Below, piece by piece: positions 1-8,609 of a DNA stretch of 64,000 bases (position 1 is the stretch's first letter; each line of letters opens with the position of its first letter). The translations under genes were made by a program, and so were the position numbers. Below the pieces are notes generated by a model. The model saw only the letters and a list, made by a program, of their open reading frames with translations, ran no database searches and was not told where the DNA came from. The stretch is from Henriciella sp. (lineage in GTDB: Bacteria > Pseudomonadota > Alphaproteobacteria > Caulobacterales > Hyphomonadaceae), in the NCBI RefSeq assembly GCF_029936995.1, contig NZ_JAPYRE010000002.1, positions 496,001 to 560,000 on the forward strand, given 5' to 3'.

Positions 1-283
1 GACCCGAGGCACAAAAGCGGTCGATCTGAACGCCAGCGGTCGTCTCGGCATACTCTGCGTTCAGCACTGCGATACGGGCAATGTCGCCGCCCTGTTCGCC
101 AACCGGCGAGACGCAGCCAAGAACGACATCGTCGACATATTTGGTGTCTAGCTCATTGCGCTCACGCACTGCCGAAAGCGCCTGCGAGGCGAGCGACAGG
201 GACGTGATTTCATGCAGCGAACCGGTTTTCTTGCCTTTGCCGCGCGGGGTACGCACGGCGTCGTAAACATAGGCTTCGGTCAT
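1..283 (-). CDS. Acetyl-CoA C-acyltransferase (thiolase), N-terminal part, cut by window edge
   Basis: The visible 94 residues begin MTEAYVYDAVRTPRGKGKK, the standard thiolase N-terminus (AVRTPRG), and run to RFCASG, which holds the nucleophilic cysteine of the family. The rest lies beyond position 1. Thiolases cleave 3-ketoacyl-CoA to acetyl-CoA and a shortened acyl-CoA in beta-oxidation. An AAAGGAG ribosome site lies about 7 bases upstream of the ATG. It is the last visible gene of a minus-strand run MerR - acyl-CoA dehydrogenase - acyl-CoA dehydrogenase - thiolase, which supports a catabolic role. Chain-length specificity cannot be read from this fragment. Confidence 0.9.
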   Translation of the reverse strand, partial: MTEAYVYDAVRTPRGKGKKTGSLHEITSLSLASQALSAVRERNELDTKYVDDVVLGCVSPVGEQGGDIARIAVLNAEYAETTAGVQIDRFCASG

Positions 284-329
284 TTCGGGAGCTCCTTTCA
301 GGATAACTTCAAGTCTTGGGATTCTGGGA

Positions 330-1493
330 TTACATCGTCCGTGCGATCAGCATCTTCATCACCTCGTTGGCGCCGCCATAGATGCGCTGGACGCGGGCGT
401 CGGCATACATCTGGCCGATCGGGTACTCGTCCATGTATCCGTAGCCGCCATGCAGCTGCAGGCACTCGTCGATGATCTTGCACTGAAGGTCGGAGATCCA
501 GTATTTCGACATCGACGCGGTGGCCGCATCGAGCTTGCCCTGGATCAGCAGTTCCGTGCAGTGATCCGCGAAGACCTTGGCGACGGTCGCTTCTGTCTTG
601 CATTCGGCGAGCTTGAACTGCGTGTTCTGGAAATCCCAGATCGTGCCGCCAAACGCCTTGCGCTGCTTGACGTACTCGACTGTCTCATTGATGGCGCGCT
701 CGATCATCGCCACGCCTTGTAGCCCGATGATGTGACGCTCCTGCGGCAGCTTCTGCATCAGCTGCACGAAGCCCTGGCCTTCTTCCGCGCCGAGGAGGTT
801 CGAGGTTGGCACGCGCACATCATTGAAGAACAGCTCGGATGTGTCGGCGGCTTTCTGGCCGATCTTCTCAAGGTTGCGGCCACGCTCGAAGCCCTCGACC
901 TCGTCGGTTTCGACGCAGACGAGCGAAATGCCTTTCGCGCCCTGGCTCGGGTCGGTCTTGGTGACGACAACGATGAAGTTCGCGGTCTGGCCATTGGAGA
1001 TGAAGGTTTTCTGGCCGTTGATGACGTAGTGATTGCCATCCTTCTTGGCGGAGGTCTTCACCGCCTGGAGGTCAGAGCCGGTGCCCGGCTCGGTCATCGC
1101 GATGGCAGCAATCAGCTCACCGGAGGCGAGCTTCGGCAGCCACTTCTTCTTCTGTTCCTCGGAGCCGAAAGCCTCGATATAGGGCGCGATGATGCCATTG
1201 TGCAGCGTGATGCCAAAGCCGTCGATGCCCTTCCACTGCTGCTGTTCGATGATGACGGCCTCGTGGCGGAAGTCACCGCCGGCCCCGCCATACTCTTCCG
1301 GCATGGAGGCGCAGAGGATGCCAGCCTCACCGGCCTTCTTCCACATCTCCTGCGGGACGTAGCCCTGCTTGCGCCATTCATCGACATGCGGGGCGCATTC
1401 GCGCTCAAAGAACTGTCCGACGGCGTCGGAAAAGATCGAGATTTCTTCATCCTGGCGCCATTTGGCTGGCGGTACATCAAGGACGTTTTGCAT
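330..1493 (-). CDS. Acyl-CoA dehydrogenase (about 387 aa)
   Basis: This is an FAD-dependent enzyme for the first step of acyl-CoA beta-oxidation, passing electrons to ETF. The family blocks are clear: AMTEPGTGSDLQ near residue 135 (flavin/substrate signature) and LHGGYGYMDEYP near the C-terminus, followed by RIYGGANEVM where the catalytic base region lies. Length is normal for a single-domain acyl-CoA dehydrogenase. Two in-frame ATGs exist, at 1502 and 1493. The AAGGGAG ribosome site abuts the first ATG and is correctly spaced for the second, so 1493 is preferred. A LiuR-type palindrome lies 42 bases upstream. Confidence 0.92.
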   Translation of the reverse strand: MQNVLDVPPAKWRQDEEISIFSDAVGQFFERECAPHVDEWRKQGYVPQEMWKKAGEAGILCASMPEEYGGAGGDFRHEAVIIEQQQWKGIDGFGITLHNGIIAPYIEAFGSEEQKKKWLPKLASGELIAAIAMTEPGTGSDLQAVKTSAKKDGNHYVINGQKTFISNGQTANFIVVVTKTDPSQGAKGISLVCVETDEVEGFERGRNLEKIGQKAADTSELFFNDVRVPTSNLLGAEEGQGFVQLMQKLPQERHIIGLQGVAMIERAINETVEYVKQRKAFGGTIWDFQNTQFKLAECKTEATVAKVFADHCTELLIQGKLDAATASMSKYWISDLQCKIIDECLQLHGGYGYMDEYPIGQMYADARVQRIYGGANEVMKMLIARTM

Positions 1494-1534
1494 AGGGTCC
1501 ATCTCCCTTGGCGTGGCTTGACGACAGGTTGTCG

Positions 1535-1550
1535 TTTACGTTCACGTCAA
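1535..1550. promoter_or_regulatory. LiuR-type MerR operator, perfect match
   Basis: TTTACGTTCACGTCAA fits the palindrome TT-n-ACGT-nn-ACGT-n-AA at every fixed position. That pattern is the one described for LiuR-like MerR regulators of acyl-CoA catabolism. It sits just upstream of the acyl-CoA dehydrogenase ending at 330. A related site precedes the MerR gene in the same run, so the local MerR protein is the likely ligand. Binding is inferred. Confidence 0.6.
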
Positions 1551-1615
1551 CATATACGGCTCGGCGTCTTGTGGCGCGAGTCCTCACGCAACGTCATCTT
1601 GCAGCATTTAGCAGA

Positions 1616-1635
1616 CCCCGCTTTCCGGAGCGGGG
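1616..1635 (-). terminator. Hairpin downstream of an acyl-CoA dehydrogenase, possible attenuating terminator
   Basis: CCCCGCT and AGCGGGG form a 7-bp perfect stem with a 6-base loop, 20 bases after the stop codon at 1655 on the minus strand. No T-run follows, so at best it is a weak terminator or an mRNA 3' end stabiliser between the two dehydrogenase genes. Confidence 0.3.
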
Positions 1636-1654
1636 CTGGCTGGTATTTTGCCGC

Positions 1655-3436
1655 CTAGAAGCGTTCTGCATCCAGCGCCATCACCGGGTCTGCGCCCGTC
1701 TTGAGCTTGGCGAGATGTGCGCCGGTTTCCGGCAGGATGCGACTGATATAATAGCGTCCTGTGACGAGCTTGTCGTCATAATACGGGTCGCTCCCGCGTT
1801 TCTCGAGCGCGGTTTTCGCCATCTTCGCCCACATATAGGCGAGCGCGGTCAGGCCGAAAAGGTTGAGATAGTCGGTCGAAGCCGCCCCGGCATTGTTGAA
1901 GTCGCTCATGCCGTTCTGCATCAACCAGGTCGTGCCGTCCTGAAGCTGCGCCTTGGCGTCGGACAGGGCGGCAATAAAGGGTTCGAGGTCGGTATTGTCC
2001 TGGTTCTCACCGATGAAGTCATCAACTTCGGAGAAGAAGGTGAAGACTGCACGCCCGCCATTTGCGGCGAGTTTCCGGCCGACAAGGTCAAGCGCCTGGA
2101 TGCCGTTCGTGCCTTCATAGATGAGCGTGATGCGCACATCGCGTACGAACTGTTCGACGCCCTGCTCAGTGGTGAAGCCGGTCCCGCCATGCAGCTGGAG
2201 AGCGTCGTTACACGCTTTCAGGCCACGATCTGTCAGGAAGGCTTTCACGACAGGCGTCAGCAGCGCCATGTAGTCGCCGGCCTTCTCGCGCACTTGTTCA
2301 TCGGGGGAGCGGTGCAGGAGGTCGCCATGCAGTGCCGTCCAGTAGGTGAACATGCGCGCACCTTCGATGAAGGCCTTGCAGTCCATCAGCATGCGCCGGA
2401 CATCGGGATGGACGATGATCGGGTCGGCGGGTTTCTCAGCCACCTTTGGCCCGGTTAGCGAACGGCCCTGAAGCCGCTCACGCGCGAAGTCTGCGGCATT
2501 CTGGTAGGCGGCTTCGGCCTGGCTGAGCCCCTGGAGGCCAACGCCGAGGCGGGCTTCGTTCATCATGATGAACATGGTGCGCATGCCCTTGTGTTCATCG
2601 CCGACCAGCCAGCCGGTCGCATCGTCATAATTCATGACGCAGGTGGCATTGCCGTGAATGCCCATCTTTTCTTCAAGACCGCCGCAGGAGACGGCGTTAC
2701 GCTCTCCCGGCGTGCCGTCCTCATTCACGATGTATTTCGGCACGACGAAAAGCGAGATGCCTTTGATGCCTTCTGGGGCACCCTCGATGCGGGCCAGCAC
2801 GAGATGGATGATATTGTCTGTCAGGTCCTGCTCGCCGCCGGAAATCCAGATTTTTTGCCCGGTCAGCTTGTAGGAGCCATCCTCTTGCGGAATGGCCTTG
2901 GTCTTGATGAGGCCCAGGTCGGTGCCGCATTGGGGCTCAGTCAGATTCATCGTCCCGGCCCATTCGCCGGAGGCCATCTTCGGCCCATACTTGGCTTTTT
3001 GCTCATCGGAGCCGCCAGCCATGAGGGCCTCGTATGCCCCCGATGTCAGCCCGGGATACATGCCGAATGCCATGTTGGCGGAGGACACCATTTCACTCAG
3101 TGCCGTGGCGAGGATACGGGGTAGCCCCTGTCCGCCATGGTCAGGCGATTTCGCAAGAAGCGGCCAGCCATTCTCGACAAACTGTTTATAGGCGTCGGGA
3201 AATCCGTCCGGTGTCTTGACCGAAGCGTCGTCGCCGCGCACGCAGCCCTGCTGGTCCCCGACCCGGTTCAGTGGAAGCAGGACGTCGCGGGCAAACTTGC
3301 CGCCTTCCTCCAGGATCTGGTCCACGATATCGGCTGATGCCTCGGAGAACCCTTCGAGGTTGGAGTAGTTCTGCAATGTCAGGACATCATGGAAAATGAA
3401 CTGCATGTCGCGAACAGGTGCTTCATAGCGCGGCAT
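1655..3436 (-). CDS. Long-type acyl-CoA dehydrogenase (593 aa)
   Basis: This is a large acyl-CoA dehydrogenase with a C-terminal extension, the form common in Proteobacteria for fatty acyl substrates. It starts MPRYEAPVRDMQFIFHDVL, the usual opening of this subfamily. NLTEPQCGTDLG (near residue 160) and LHGGTGFTTEQGVEQ followed by LIYEGTNGIQALDL are the canonical dehydrogenase signatures; the glutamate of YEGTNGIQ is the expected catalytic base. The start at 3436 has GAGGG upstream; a longer reading would need a TTG at 3451. It lies between the MerR gene and the second dehydrogenase on the same strand, consistent with one regulon. Confidence 0.93.
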   Translation of the reverse strand: MPRYEAPVRDMQFIFHDVLTLQNYSNLEGFSEASADIVDQILEEGGKFARDVLLPLNRVGDQQGCVRGDDASVKTPDGFPDAYKQFVENGWPLLAKSPDHGGQGLPRILATALSEMVSSANMAFGMYPGLTSGAYEALMAGGSDEQKAKYGPKMASGEWAGTMNLTEPQCGTDLGLIKTKAIPQEDGSYKLTGQKIWISGGEQDLTDNIIHLVLARIEGAPEGIKGISLFVVPKYIVNEDGTPGERNAVSCGGLEEKMGIHGNATCVMNYDDATGWLVGDEHKGMRTMFIMMNEARLGVGLQGLSQAEAAYQNAADFARERLQGRSLTGPKVAEKPADPIIVHPDVRRMLMDCKAFIEGARMFTYWTALHGDLLHRSPDEQVREKAGDYMALLTPVVKAFLTDRGLKACNDALQLHGGTGFTTEQGVEQFVRDVRITLIYEGTNGIQALDLVGRKLAANGGRAVFTFFSEVDDFIGENQDNTDLEPFIAALSDAKAQLQDGTTWLMQNGMSDFNNAGAASTDYLNLFGLTALAYMWAKMAKTALEKRGSDPYYDDKLVTGRYYISRILPETGAHLAKLKTGADPVMALDAERF

Positions 3437-3527
3437 GTATAATTCCCTCAATAAAACAACGCGGCGTTTGCCATAGCAGGCATGACGCCGCGCTGTCAGC
3501 CCCGGTGATCAGGCCGTGTGCGGATGA

Positions 3528-4004
3528 TCAGGCATCGTCGAGCTGTTTACGCGCAACAGCATCATAAGCTGCAGCACGTTCAGCATTTTCCGGCGAGGGG
3601 CCGACCTTGGCGAGGTCGTTCTCCAGCCATTCAATACCCTTGCCCAGTTCAATCAGCGCGACGTCGATGTCTTCGCGCTGGTTCTGGAATTCCGCGACCT
3701 GGTTGCGGAATTTCTCGAGGGTCTTGCGCTTCTGGGCGCGCTCATTGTCACCCAGCCCATAAAGGTCGAGGATTTCGCGAATATCGGCGAGGGGCAGACC
3801 AAGCCGCTTCATGCGGACGATGATGGTCACGCGGGCGCGGTCGCGATGAGAATAGACGCGGGTCATGCCGTCACGCGCGGGGTGGAGCATGTCCTTGTCT
3901 TCATAGAAACGCAGGGCGCGCGGCGTGATGCCAAATTCGCGGGCGAGTTCCGAGATCGTGTAGGTGCGAGACTCGGCGATGGAGAGTGAAGCTGTATCAG
4001 GCAT
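3528..4004 (-). CDS. MerR-family regulator, LiuR-like (158 aa)
   Basis: The N-terminal winged helix-turn-helix is plain: YTISELAREFGITPRALRFY (residues 15-34), then YSHRDRARVTIIVRMKRLGL. A C-terminal coiled coil for dimerisation follows. No metal-binding cysteines are present, so it is not a metal sensor. Its place at the head of a run with two acyl-CoA dehydrogenases and a thiolase, and the LiuR-type palindromes at 1535 and 4025, point to control of acyl-CoA degradation. A site just upstream of its own start suggests autoregulation. The inducing acyl-CoA is unknown. Confidence 0.85.
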   Translation of the reverse strand: MPDTASLSIAESRTYTISELAREFGITPRALRFYEDKDMLHPARDGMTRVYSHRDRARVTIIVRMKRLGLPLADIREILDLYGLGDNERAQKRKTLEKFRNQVAEFQNQREDIDVALIELGKGIEWLENDLAKVGPSPENAERAAAYDAVARKQLDDA

Positions 4005-4024
4005 AATTGTGAATATTACTCAGC

Positions 4025-4040
4025 CTTACGCGAACGTCAA
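4025..4040. promoter_or_regulatory. LiuR-type operator upstream of the MerR gene, imperfect
   Basis: CTTACGCGAACGTCAA matches the TT-n-ACGT-nn-ACGT-n-AA palindrome at all but two of its fixed positions and lies 20 bases before the MerR start. It is the same motif as at 1535, which supports autoregulation. Confidence 0.5.
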
Positions 4041-4126
4041 CGTCATCTTTCCGTTTCCGTTAAAGTAAAGGCGATTTTTCGGCCTCGGCGATAATATGAA
4101 GAATTTATCGCTTTGTGTTTACCTTT

Positions 4127-4141
4127 TTAACCGGGCTTTAA
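4127..4141. promoter_or_regulatory. CtrA box (TTAA-N7-TTAA) upstream of podJ
   Basis: The stretch reads TTAA, seven bases, TTAA, the full recognition site of the cell-cycle regulator CtrA, 88 bases before the podJ start. In Caulobacter podJ expression is cell-cycle controlled with CtrA among its regulators. The match is direct; occupancy is inferred. Confidence 0.6.
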
Positions 4142-4228
4142 GACGAAGCTTACCATCCAAGTCATGTTTAATGGCTAATGGCGCGCCACCAGAGGGGGCT
4201 GACGTCACGGTTTACTGGAGCGGCCAAG

Positions 4229-7200
4229 ATGACAAAACAGGGTCCATGGAGCGTCAAGGGAATTGACCACCGAGCCCGGGAAGCCGCGCGTGAAGCTGCC
4301 CGCGAGGAAGGCCTTACAATCGGGGAATATATTAACCGGATGCTTCTGGAAGAGGATGACAGCTCGTCGATGAGTCAATACAGGCACGGGCGCTACACAA
4401 ATGCGATGGAAGACATGCCGCAGGCTTCGCGCGCACGCAGCGGCGGGGCTTTCGACCAGTTGATCGAGCGGCTGGAGGCGGTTGAAGCACGCTCCACACT
4501 TGCCCTGACCGGGATAGACCAGTCGATTGTCGGCCTGGTTTCGCGTCTCAACAAGACAGATGTGAAGTCCGACCGTGTGGCCGGGAATGTCGAGGCCCTC
4601 ATGGATGATCTCCGCGACACGCGTGAAAAACTCCAGAGCAAGATGCGCGCGCTAGAGGAAGATGAGAGTGGCCATCGCAACCTCGAATCACTCAGGTCGC
4701 TCGAGCAGGCTGTTAGCCAGCTCTCTCAGCGTATGTATGACGAAAACTCCCGTCATCGGGATGATACGGCATCGGTGCGCAAAAAGGTCGAGTCCGATCT
4801 CGAGGATATGGGAGCTCGTGTGGAAGGCATTGAAGGGCGTGTCGATGCCAGGCTTTCCGAGATGGAGAAGTTCAGTGAACGGGTAAACGCCGTCGAGGAT
4901 GACGTCGCAGGGGCGCTCTCGTCGATCGAGGCCGTCATGAACCGTATGCACGAACGATTGCACGCAGCGGAGTCGTCAACCAACGCAGCCCTTGAGGGGC
5001 TGGAAAAGACATTTCACCGGCTGGATGAACGCATTGATGCTATTGCCGAAGCCGCTTCGCCTGAAGCGGCTGCCAAACTCAGAGCTCAGTTCGAGGACAG
5101 GTTTGAGGGGCTCACAGCCGAACTGCGCCACTCAATTGAATCCTCGCGCGTAGAGCTGGCGCGTGAGATCGAAGAGGCCGTACAGGCTGCTCCGGAAGCG
5201 CTTGAAGGCCTGGAGAAATCTGTCGCGGGCCTGCAGCAGCGTATGTCCGCGAATGAAGCGCGTTCAGGCCAGGCGCTTGAAAACATGACCGGGCAGGTTC
5301 GGAAGATATCGTCGGCTCTCGACCGGCGGCTGCGTGAGGTCGAGGCACGCGATCCCGGTGAGGCGGTGGAGGGCGTTCGCAACGACATGCAGCGTCTTTC
5401 GCAGGATGTCAGCCAGCGTTTTGACAGCTTTAGCGCCCAGAGTGACGAGGTTATCGACAAGGTCACCGCACAGATGAATGCGATGGCCGACGAATTCGAT
5501 TCCCGTGTTGGAGAGAGTGAGCGGCGCAGTGCTGATGCGATTGAGCAGGTCGGCGAGCAGGTTGCGAATGTGGCCCAGCGTCTCCAGGCACGCCAGGAGC
5601 GTGCTTTCACCGAGATCAGGGATGAGGTGGACCAGGCGCGCAAGCAACAGAATATGCGCCTTTCCGATGCGCTCTCCGGTGTCTCCGAGCGACTGGACAA
5701 GATGCATCAGAAGCAGGAAGATTCCCTGTCACCCGTCCAGAAGGCCATCTCATCACTGGCAACACGGCTTGAGGCGGTCGAAGACTTTACCGTGCCACCG
5801 CACGCGGAAACCGAGCCCTATGATGCGCCGGAGTTCGCTGCTCCGGCCTTGGATCATTTCGGCGATGTCACGGCCTCGGCAGAAATGCTTGATAAGGACG
5901 AGCAGGGCAAGCCGGACGACCGTCCGCCAGCCTATCTGGTCGAGGGTGACGAGGCGTCCGATGAATCCCTCTTTGCGCCGGGCTTCGAGGAGTTCGCGTC
6001 CGACGAAGAGGCCCTTGAGGCAGACGAAGAGTTCCAGGCCGGCGTGCCGGACCTTGCCGAGCTTGAGGAAGAATTCAAGCTGGAAGACACGCCCGCGGCT
6101 GGTGATGAAGCCGTCTCAGACGAGTTCGAGCTGGCAAGTGTGTCTGAAGATGAGGTGCCCGAATACGAAACCGAACTGATGGGCCTTTCCGATACAGAAA
6201 TCGGTGACCCACTGTCTGAACTTTCCGGCTGGGATGATGGCCGTGAAGAGACGCGCGAGAGCGATATTTTCGGCGAAGATGGGGATAGCCCGGCAAAGGA
6301 TGAGTTTGTCGCGCCTGAGTGGGTCGATGATAGTGTCGGCCATGATGTGCAGGACTTCATGGGCGAGACCGATAATACCGAAGAATTGTCTTCCTCATCC
6401 GAAGAGGCTCCAGACGATCAAGACGGCGTCGAGGCGATGGATTATCTTTCCCGCGCCCGCCGGGCCGCACTTGCAGCAACGAATGATACGGGCGCGCGCC
6501 ATGTTTATGAAGCGCAAGGGGGGCGGCGCTCGAAAGTGCCCCTGGTCGCGGCCGTTTCGATCATGGCGCTCGCTGCTGCAGCCGCAGGAACGTTTGTAAC
6601 CTTGCGCGGCTTTCAGGGTGATCCGGGCCGGGCCAGCCTTCAGACGGGCACGACGAATTCATCCGGGCCTGGCTCAGCTTTGGCTGCGAAGGGCGAGCTG
6701 ACGTCGGTGGCCAGCCTCGCCATGGCGGTTCCCACGGAGGAAATGCAGCAGGATGGCAGCCTGTCCGATGATGACGCGGTTTTAGCCGAACCCGCCGACA
6801 TAGAGCCCCTGCAGCCAGAAGAGCTTGCCGGACTGAGCGAGAGCGAGGTGGCTGAGGTCGAGGAAGAACTGTTTGATGAAGAAAGCCCCGATGGGGCAGC
6901 TGAGTCTGAAGCTCCTGCGGATACCGGGCAAACAACAGAAGTCGATTTCGTCAGCCTGCCAACTGTACCTGAAAAGCCGACGCTGGAGGAATCTGCGGCC
7001 AGCGGCAATTCGGTCGCGCAGCTGTTGCTGGGCGAGCAGAAGATTGATGAAGGTGATTATACAAACGGGCCGAGCCTTGTGCGCAAGGCCGCCGAAGGCG
7101 GAGAGCCGGCGGCGCAATATCGGCTGGCCAAACTGCATGAGCGCGGACTTGGTGTCCCGAAGGACCTCGAAGCAGCGCGTGACTGGACCCAGCGTGCTGC

Positions 7201-7789
7201 CGAAGGCGGGAACGTCAAGGCGATGCATGACCTGGCAGTCTATTTCGCAGAGGGCGAAGGCGGCCAGAAGAGTTATGCCGCTGCCGTTGAATGGTTCCGC
7301 AAGGCGGCTGGCTATGGCCTGACCGACAGCCAGTACAATCTCGCCGTGCTGTATGAATCCGGCCTGGGCATCACCCAGAGCCAGACGGAAGCCCTCTACT
7401 GGTATGAGATTGCTCACATGCAGGGCGATGATGGCGCCATGGGCCGGATCGAGGAGCTGCGCGACAGTCTTTCAACCGACGCGGTCCAGCAGGTGGAAAG
7501 CCGGGTTGCTTCATGGGCAGCCTCCCAGCGCCCGCTCTCGCCGAATGGCAATTTCAGCAAACAGCCCTGGCAGGACGGCGGCTCCAATGAGCAGGTTGCC
7601 GCGATCCAGACAGTGCTTGGCGCGCTCGGCTATCAGGCCGGACCAGCCGACGGCATACTGGGCGAAGGGACGATATCCGCCATACAGGCCTATCAGTACG
7701 ATACCGGGCTCCAGCCGACCGGCGAGATCACTCCGGCGCTCGTGAAGAGCCTGAACCAGACGGTCGACGTCACCGTCCGTACAGGCTGA
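4229..7789 (+). CDS. podJ: PodJ-type polarity factor (1186 aa)
   Basis: PodJ is a bitopic membrane scaffold that marks the new cell pole and recruits signalling proteins. The start GPWSVKGIDHRAREAAREAA, then GLTIGEYINRML, is the conserved PodJ opening. A long charged coiled coil covers roughly residues 60-530, an acidic Glu/Asp-rich stretch follows to about 740, and a single membrane segment sits near 770-792. The periplasmic part carries Sel1-like repeats (about 925-1070; AAEGGEPAAQYRLAKLHERG is typical) and a C-terminal peptidoglycan-binding domain (about 1120-1180). The start at 4229 is chosen over 4178 because conservation begins there and GGAG lies upstream. A CtrA box precedes it. Confidence 0.88.
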   Translation: MTKQGPWSVKGIDHRAREAAREAAREEGLTIGEYINRMLLEEDDSSSMSQYRHGRYTNAMEDMPQASRARSGGAFDQLIERLEAVEARSTLALTGIDQSIVGLVSRLNKTDVKSDRVAGNVEALMDDLRDTREKLQSKMRALEEDESGHRNLESLRSLEQAVSQLSQRMYDENSRHRDDTASVRKKVESDLEDMGARVEGIEGRVDARLSEMEKFSERVNAVEDDVAGALSSIEAVMNRMHERLHAAESSTNAALEGLEKTFHRLDERIDAIAEAASPEAAAKLRAQFEDRFEGLTAELRHSIESSRVELAREIEEAVQAAPEALEGLEKSVAGLQQRMSANEARSGQALENMTGQVRKISSALDRRLREVEARDPGEAVEGVRNDMQRLSQDVSQRFDSFSAQSDEVIDKVTAQMNAMADEFDSRVGESERRSADAIEQVGEQVANVAQRLQARQERAFTEIRDEVDQARKQQNMRLSDALSGVSERLDKMHQKQEDSLSPVQKAISSLATRLEAVEDFTVPPHAETEPYDAPEFAAPALDHFGDVTASAEMLDKDEQGKPDDRPPAYLVEGDEASDESLFAPGFEEFASDEEALEADEEFQAGVPDLAELEEEFKLEDTPAAGDEAVSDEFELASVSEDEVPEYETELMGLSDTEIGDPLSELSGWDDGREETRESDIFGEDGDSPAKDEFVAPEWVDDSVGHDVQDFMGETDNTEELSSSSEEAPDDQDGVEAMDYLSRARRAALAATNDTGARHVYEAQGGRRSKVPLVAAVSIMALAAAAAGTFVTLRGFQGDPGRASLQTGTTNSSGPGSALAAKGELTSVASLAMAVPTEEMQQDGSLSDDDAVLAEPADIEPLQPEELAGLSESEVAEVEEELFDEESPDGAAESEAPADTGQTTEVDFVSLPTVPEKPTLEESAASGNSVAQLLLGEQKIDEGDYTNGPSLVRKAAEGGEPAAQYRLAKLHERGLGVPKDLEAARDWTQRAAEGGNVKAMHDLAVYFAEGEGGQKSYAAAVEWFRKAAGYGLTDSQYNLAVLYESGLGITQSQTEALYWYEIAHMQGDDGAMGRIEELRDSLSTDAVQQVESRVASWAASQRPLSPNGNFSKQPWQDGGSNEQVAAIQTVLGALGYQAGPADGILGEGTISAIQAYQYDTGLQPTGEITPALVKSLNQTVDVTVRTG

Positions 7790-7807
7790 GCCATACTGGC
7801 GTTGTGT

Positions 7808-8566
7808 CTACTCGAAAGCCGGCCGGGCGCCATGTGTGAGCCGGTGCCAGAGCAGGTATAGTCCGGCCAGTACTGTCACGATGGCAAGACCATGTGTGCC
7901 GAGGCGAATCCAGTTGTTGATTGCGATCCCGGCAAGTCCCCAGCCGAGGGCTGTAAAATAGAATAGGCCGCGGCTCACCCATCGCGTATAGAGCCATGTC
8001 AGTATTGCTGCCGGGATGAGGCAGAAGCATAAAGAGACCCAGACCTGGTCGGTCGGCTCCAGGTCACGCAGGATGCGCATCAACCGTGGGAGAGAGATTG
8101 AAACCGCCACCACAGCCCAGCCTGACAGCAGGCCTGTGAGCGCTGCGGCCAGCAGGCGCCGTGCTGTGCCATCCCAGCCGCCCATCCTGTGCAGCCTGAA
8201 GGAGCTCTCCCAGGCAAAGATTAGCAGCGGTATCAGGACCACGAAATTAAGCCATTCATTGCCCATTAGCTGTGCGGCAAGCATCCAGCCGATACTTGCC
8301 AGGCCCGCGAGGATCAGGGGCGGCGCAAGACGGCGCTCAAGGTGCCCCGGCTTCATGATGGCCAGTACGGCAAAACCGAGGTAAAGCGCGAAGATCACGC
8401 TCCAGATAGAGAAGAAAGGGCCGGGCGGCAGCTCGGGCGGTATGCCGCCATCGCGGGCCTGCGCGCCTATAGTCTGGCCCAGGCCCAGGAAGGGCAGCAG
8501 GGGTGCAGTCCACTGGCCAATGGCAATCGCCAGCAGCAGGATGCCTGAACGGGGTTTCATTGTCAT
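7808..8566 (-). CDS. Polytopic membrane protein, possibly TspO/MBR-like (252 aa)
   Basis: It has about seven hydrophobic segments and many tryptophans. PPGPFFSIWSVIFALYLGF resembles the P-x-G-x-F-x-x-W segment of tryptophan-rich sensory (TspO/MBR) proteins, but the protein is longer and the rest is too diverged for a firm call. Its 3' end meets podJ convergently, 18 bases apart. The substrate or ligand is unknown. Confidence 0.6.
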   Translation of the reverse strand: MTMKPRSGILLLAIAIGQWTAPLLPFLGLGQTIGAQARDGGIPPELPPGPFFSIWSVIFALYLGFAVLAIMKPGHLERRLAPPLILAGLASIGWMLAAQLMGNEWLNFVVLIPLLIFAWESSFRLHRMGGWDGTARRLLAAALTGLLSGWAVVAVSISLPRLMRILRDLEPTDQVWVSLCFCLIPAAILTWLYTRWVSRGLFYFTALGWGLAGIAINNWIRLGTHGLAIVTVLAGLYLLWHRLTHGARPAFE

Positions 8567-8609
8567 TGTATGTGGCAGACCTCTTTGCCGGATACCAGGG
8601 ACAGTACGT

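Noticed and set aside
732-2458. Two plus-strand open frames of about 310 residues
   Set aside because: Both are antisense to acyl-CoA dehydrogenase genes with clear signatures.
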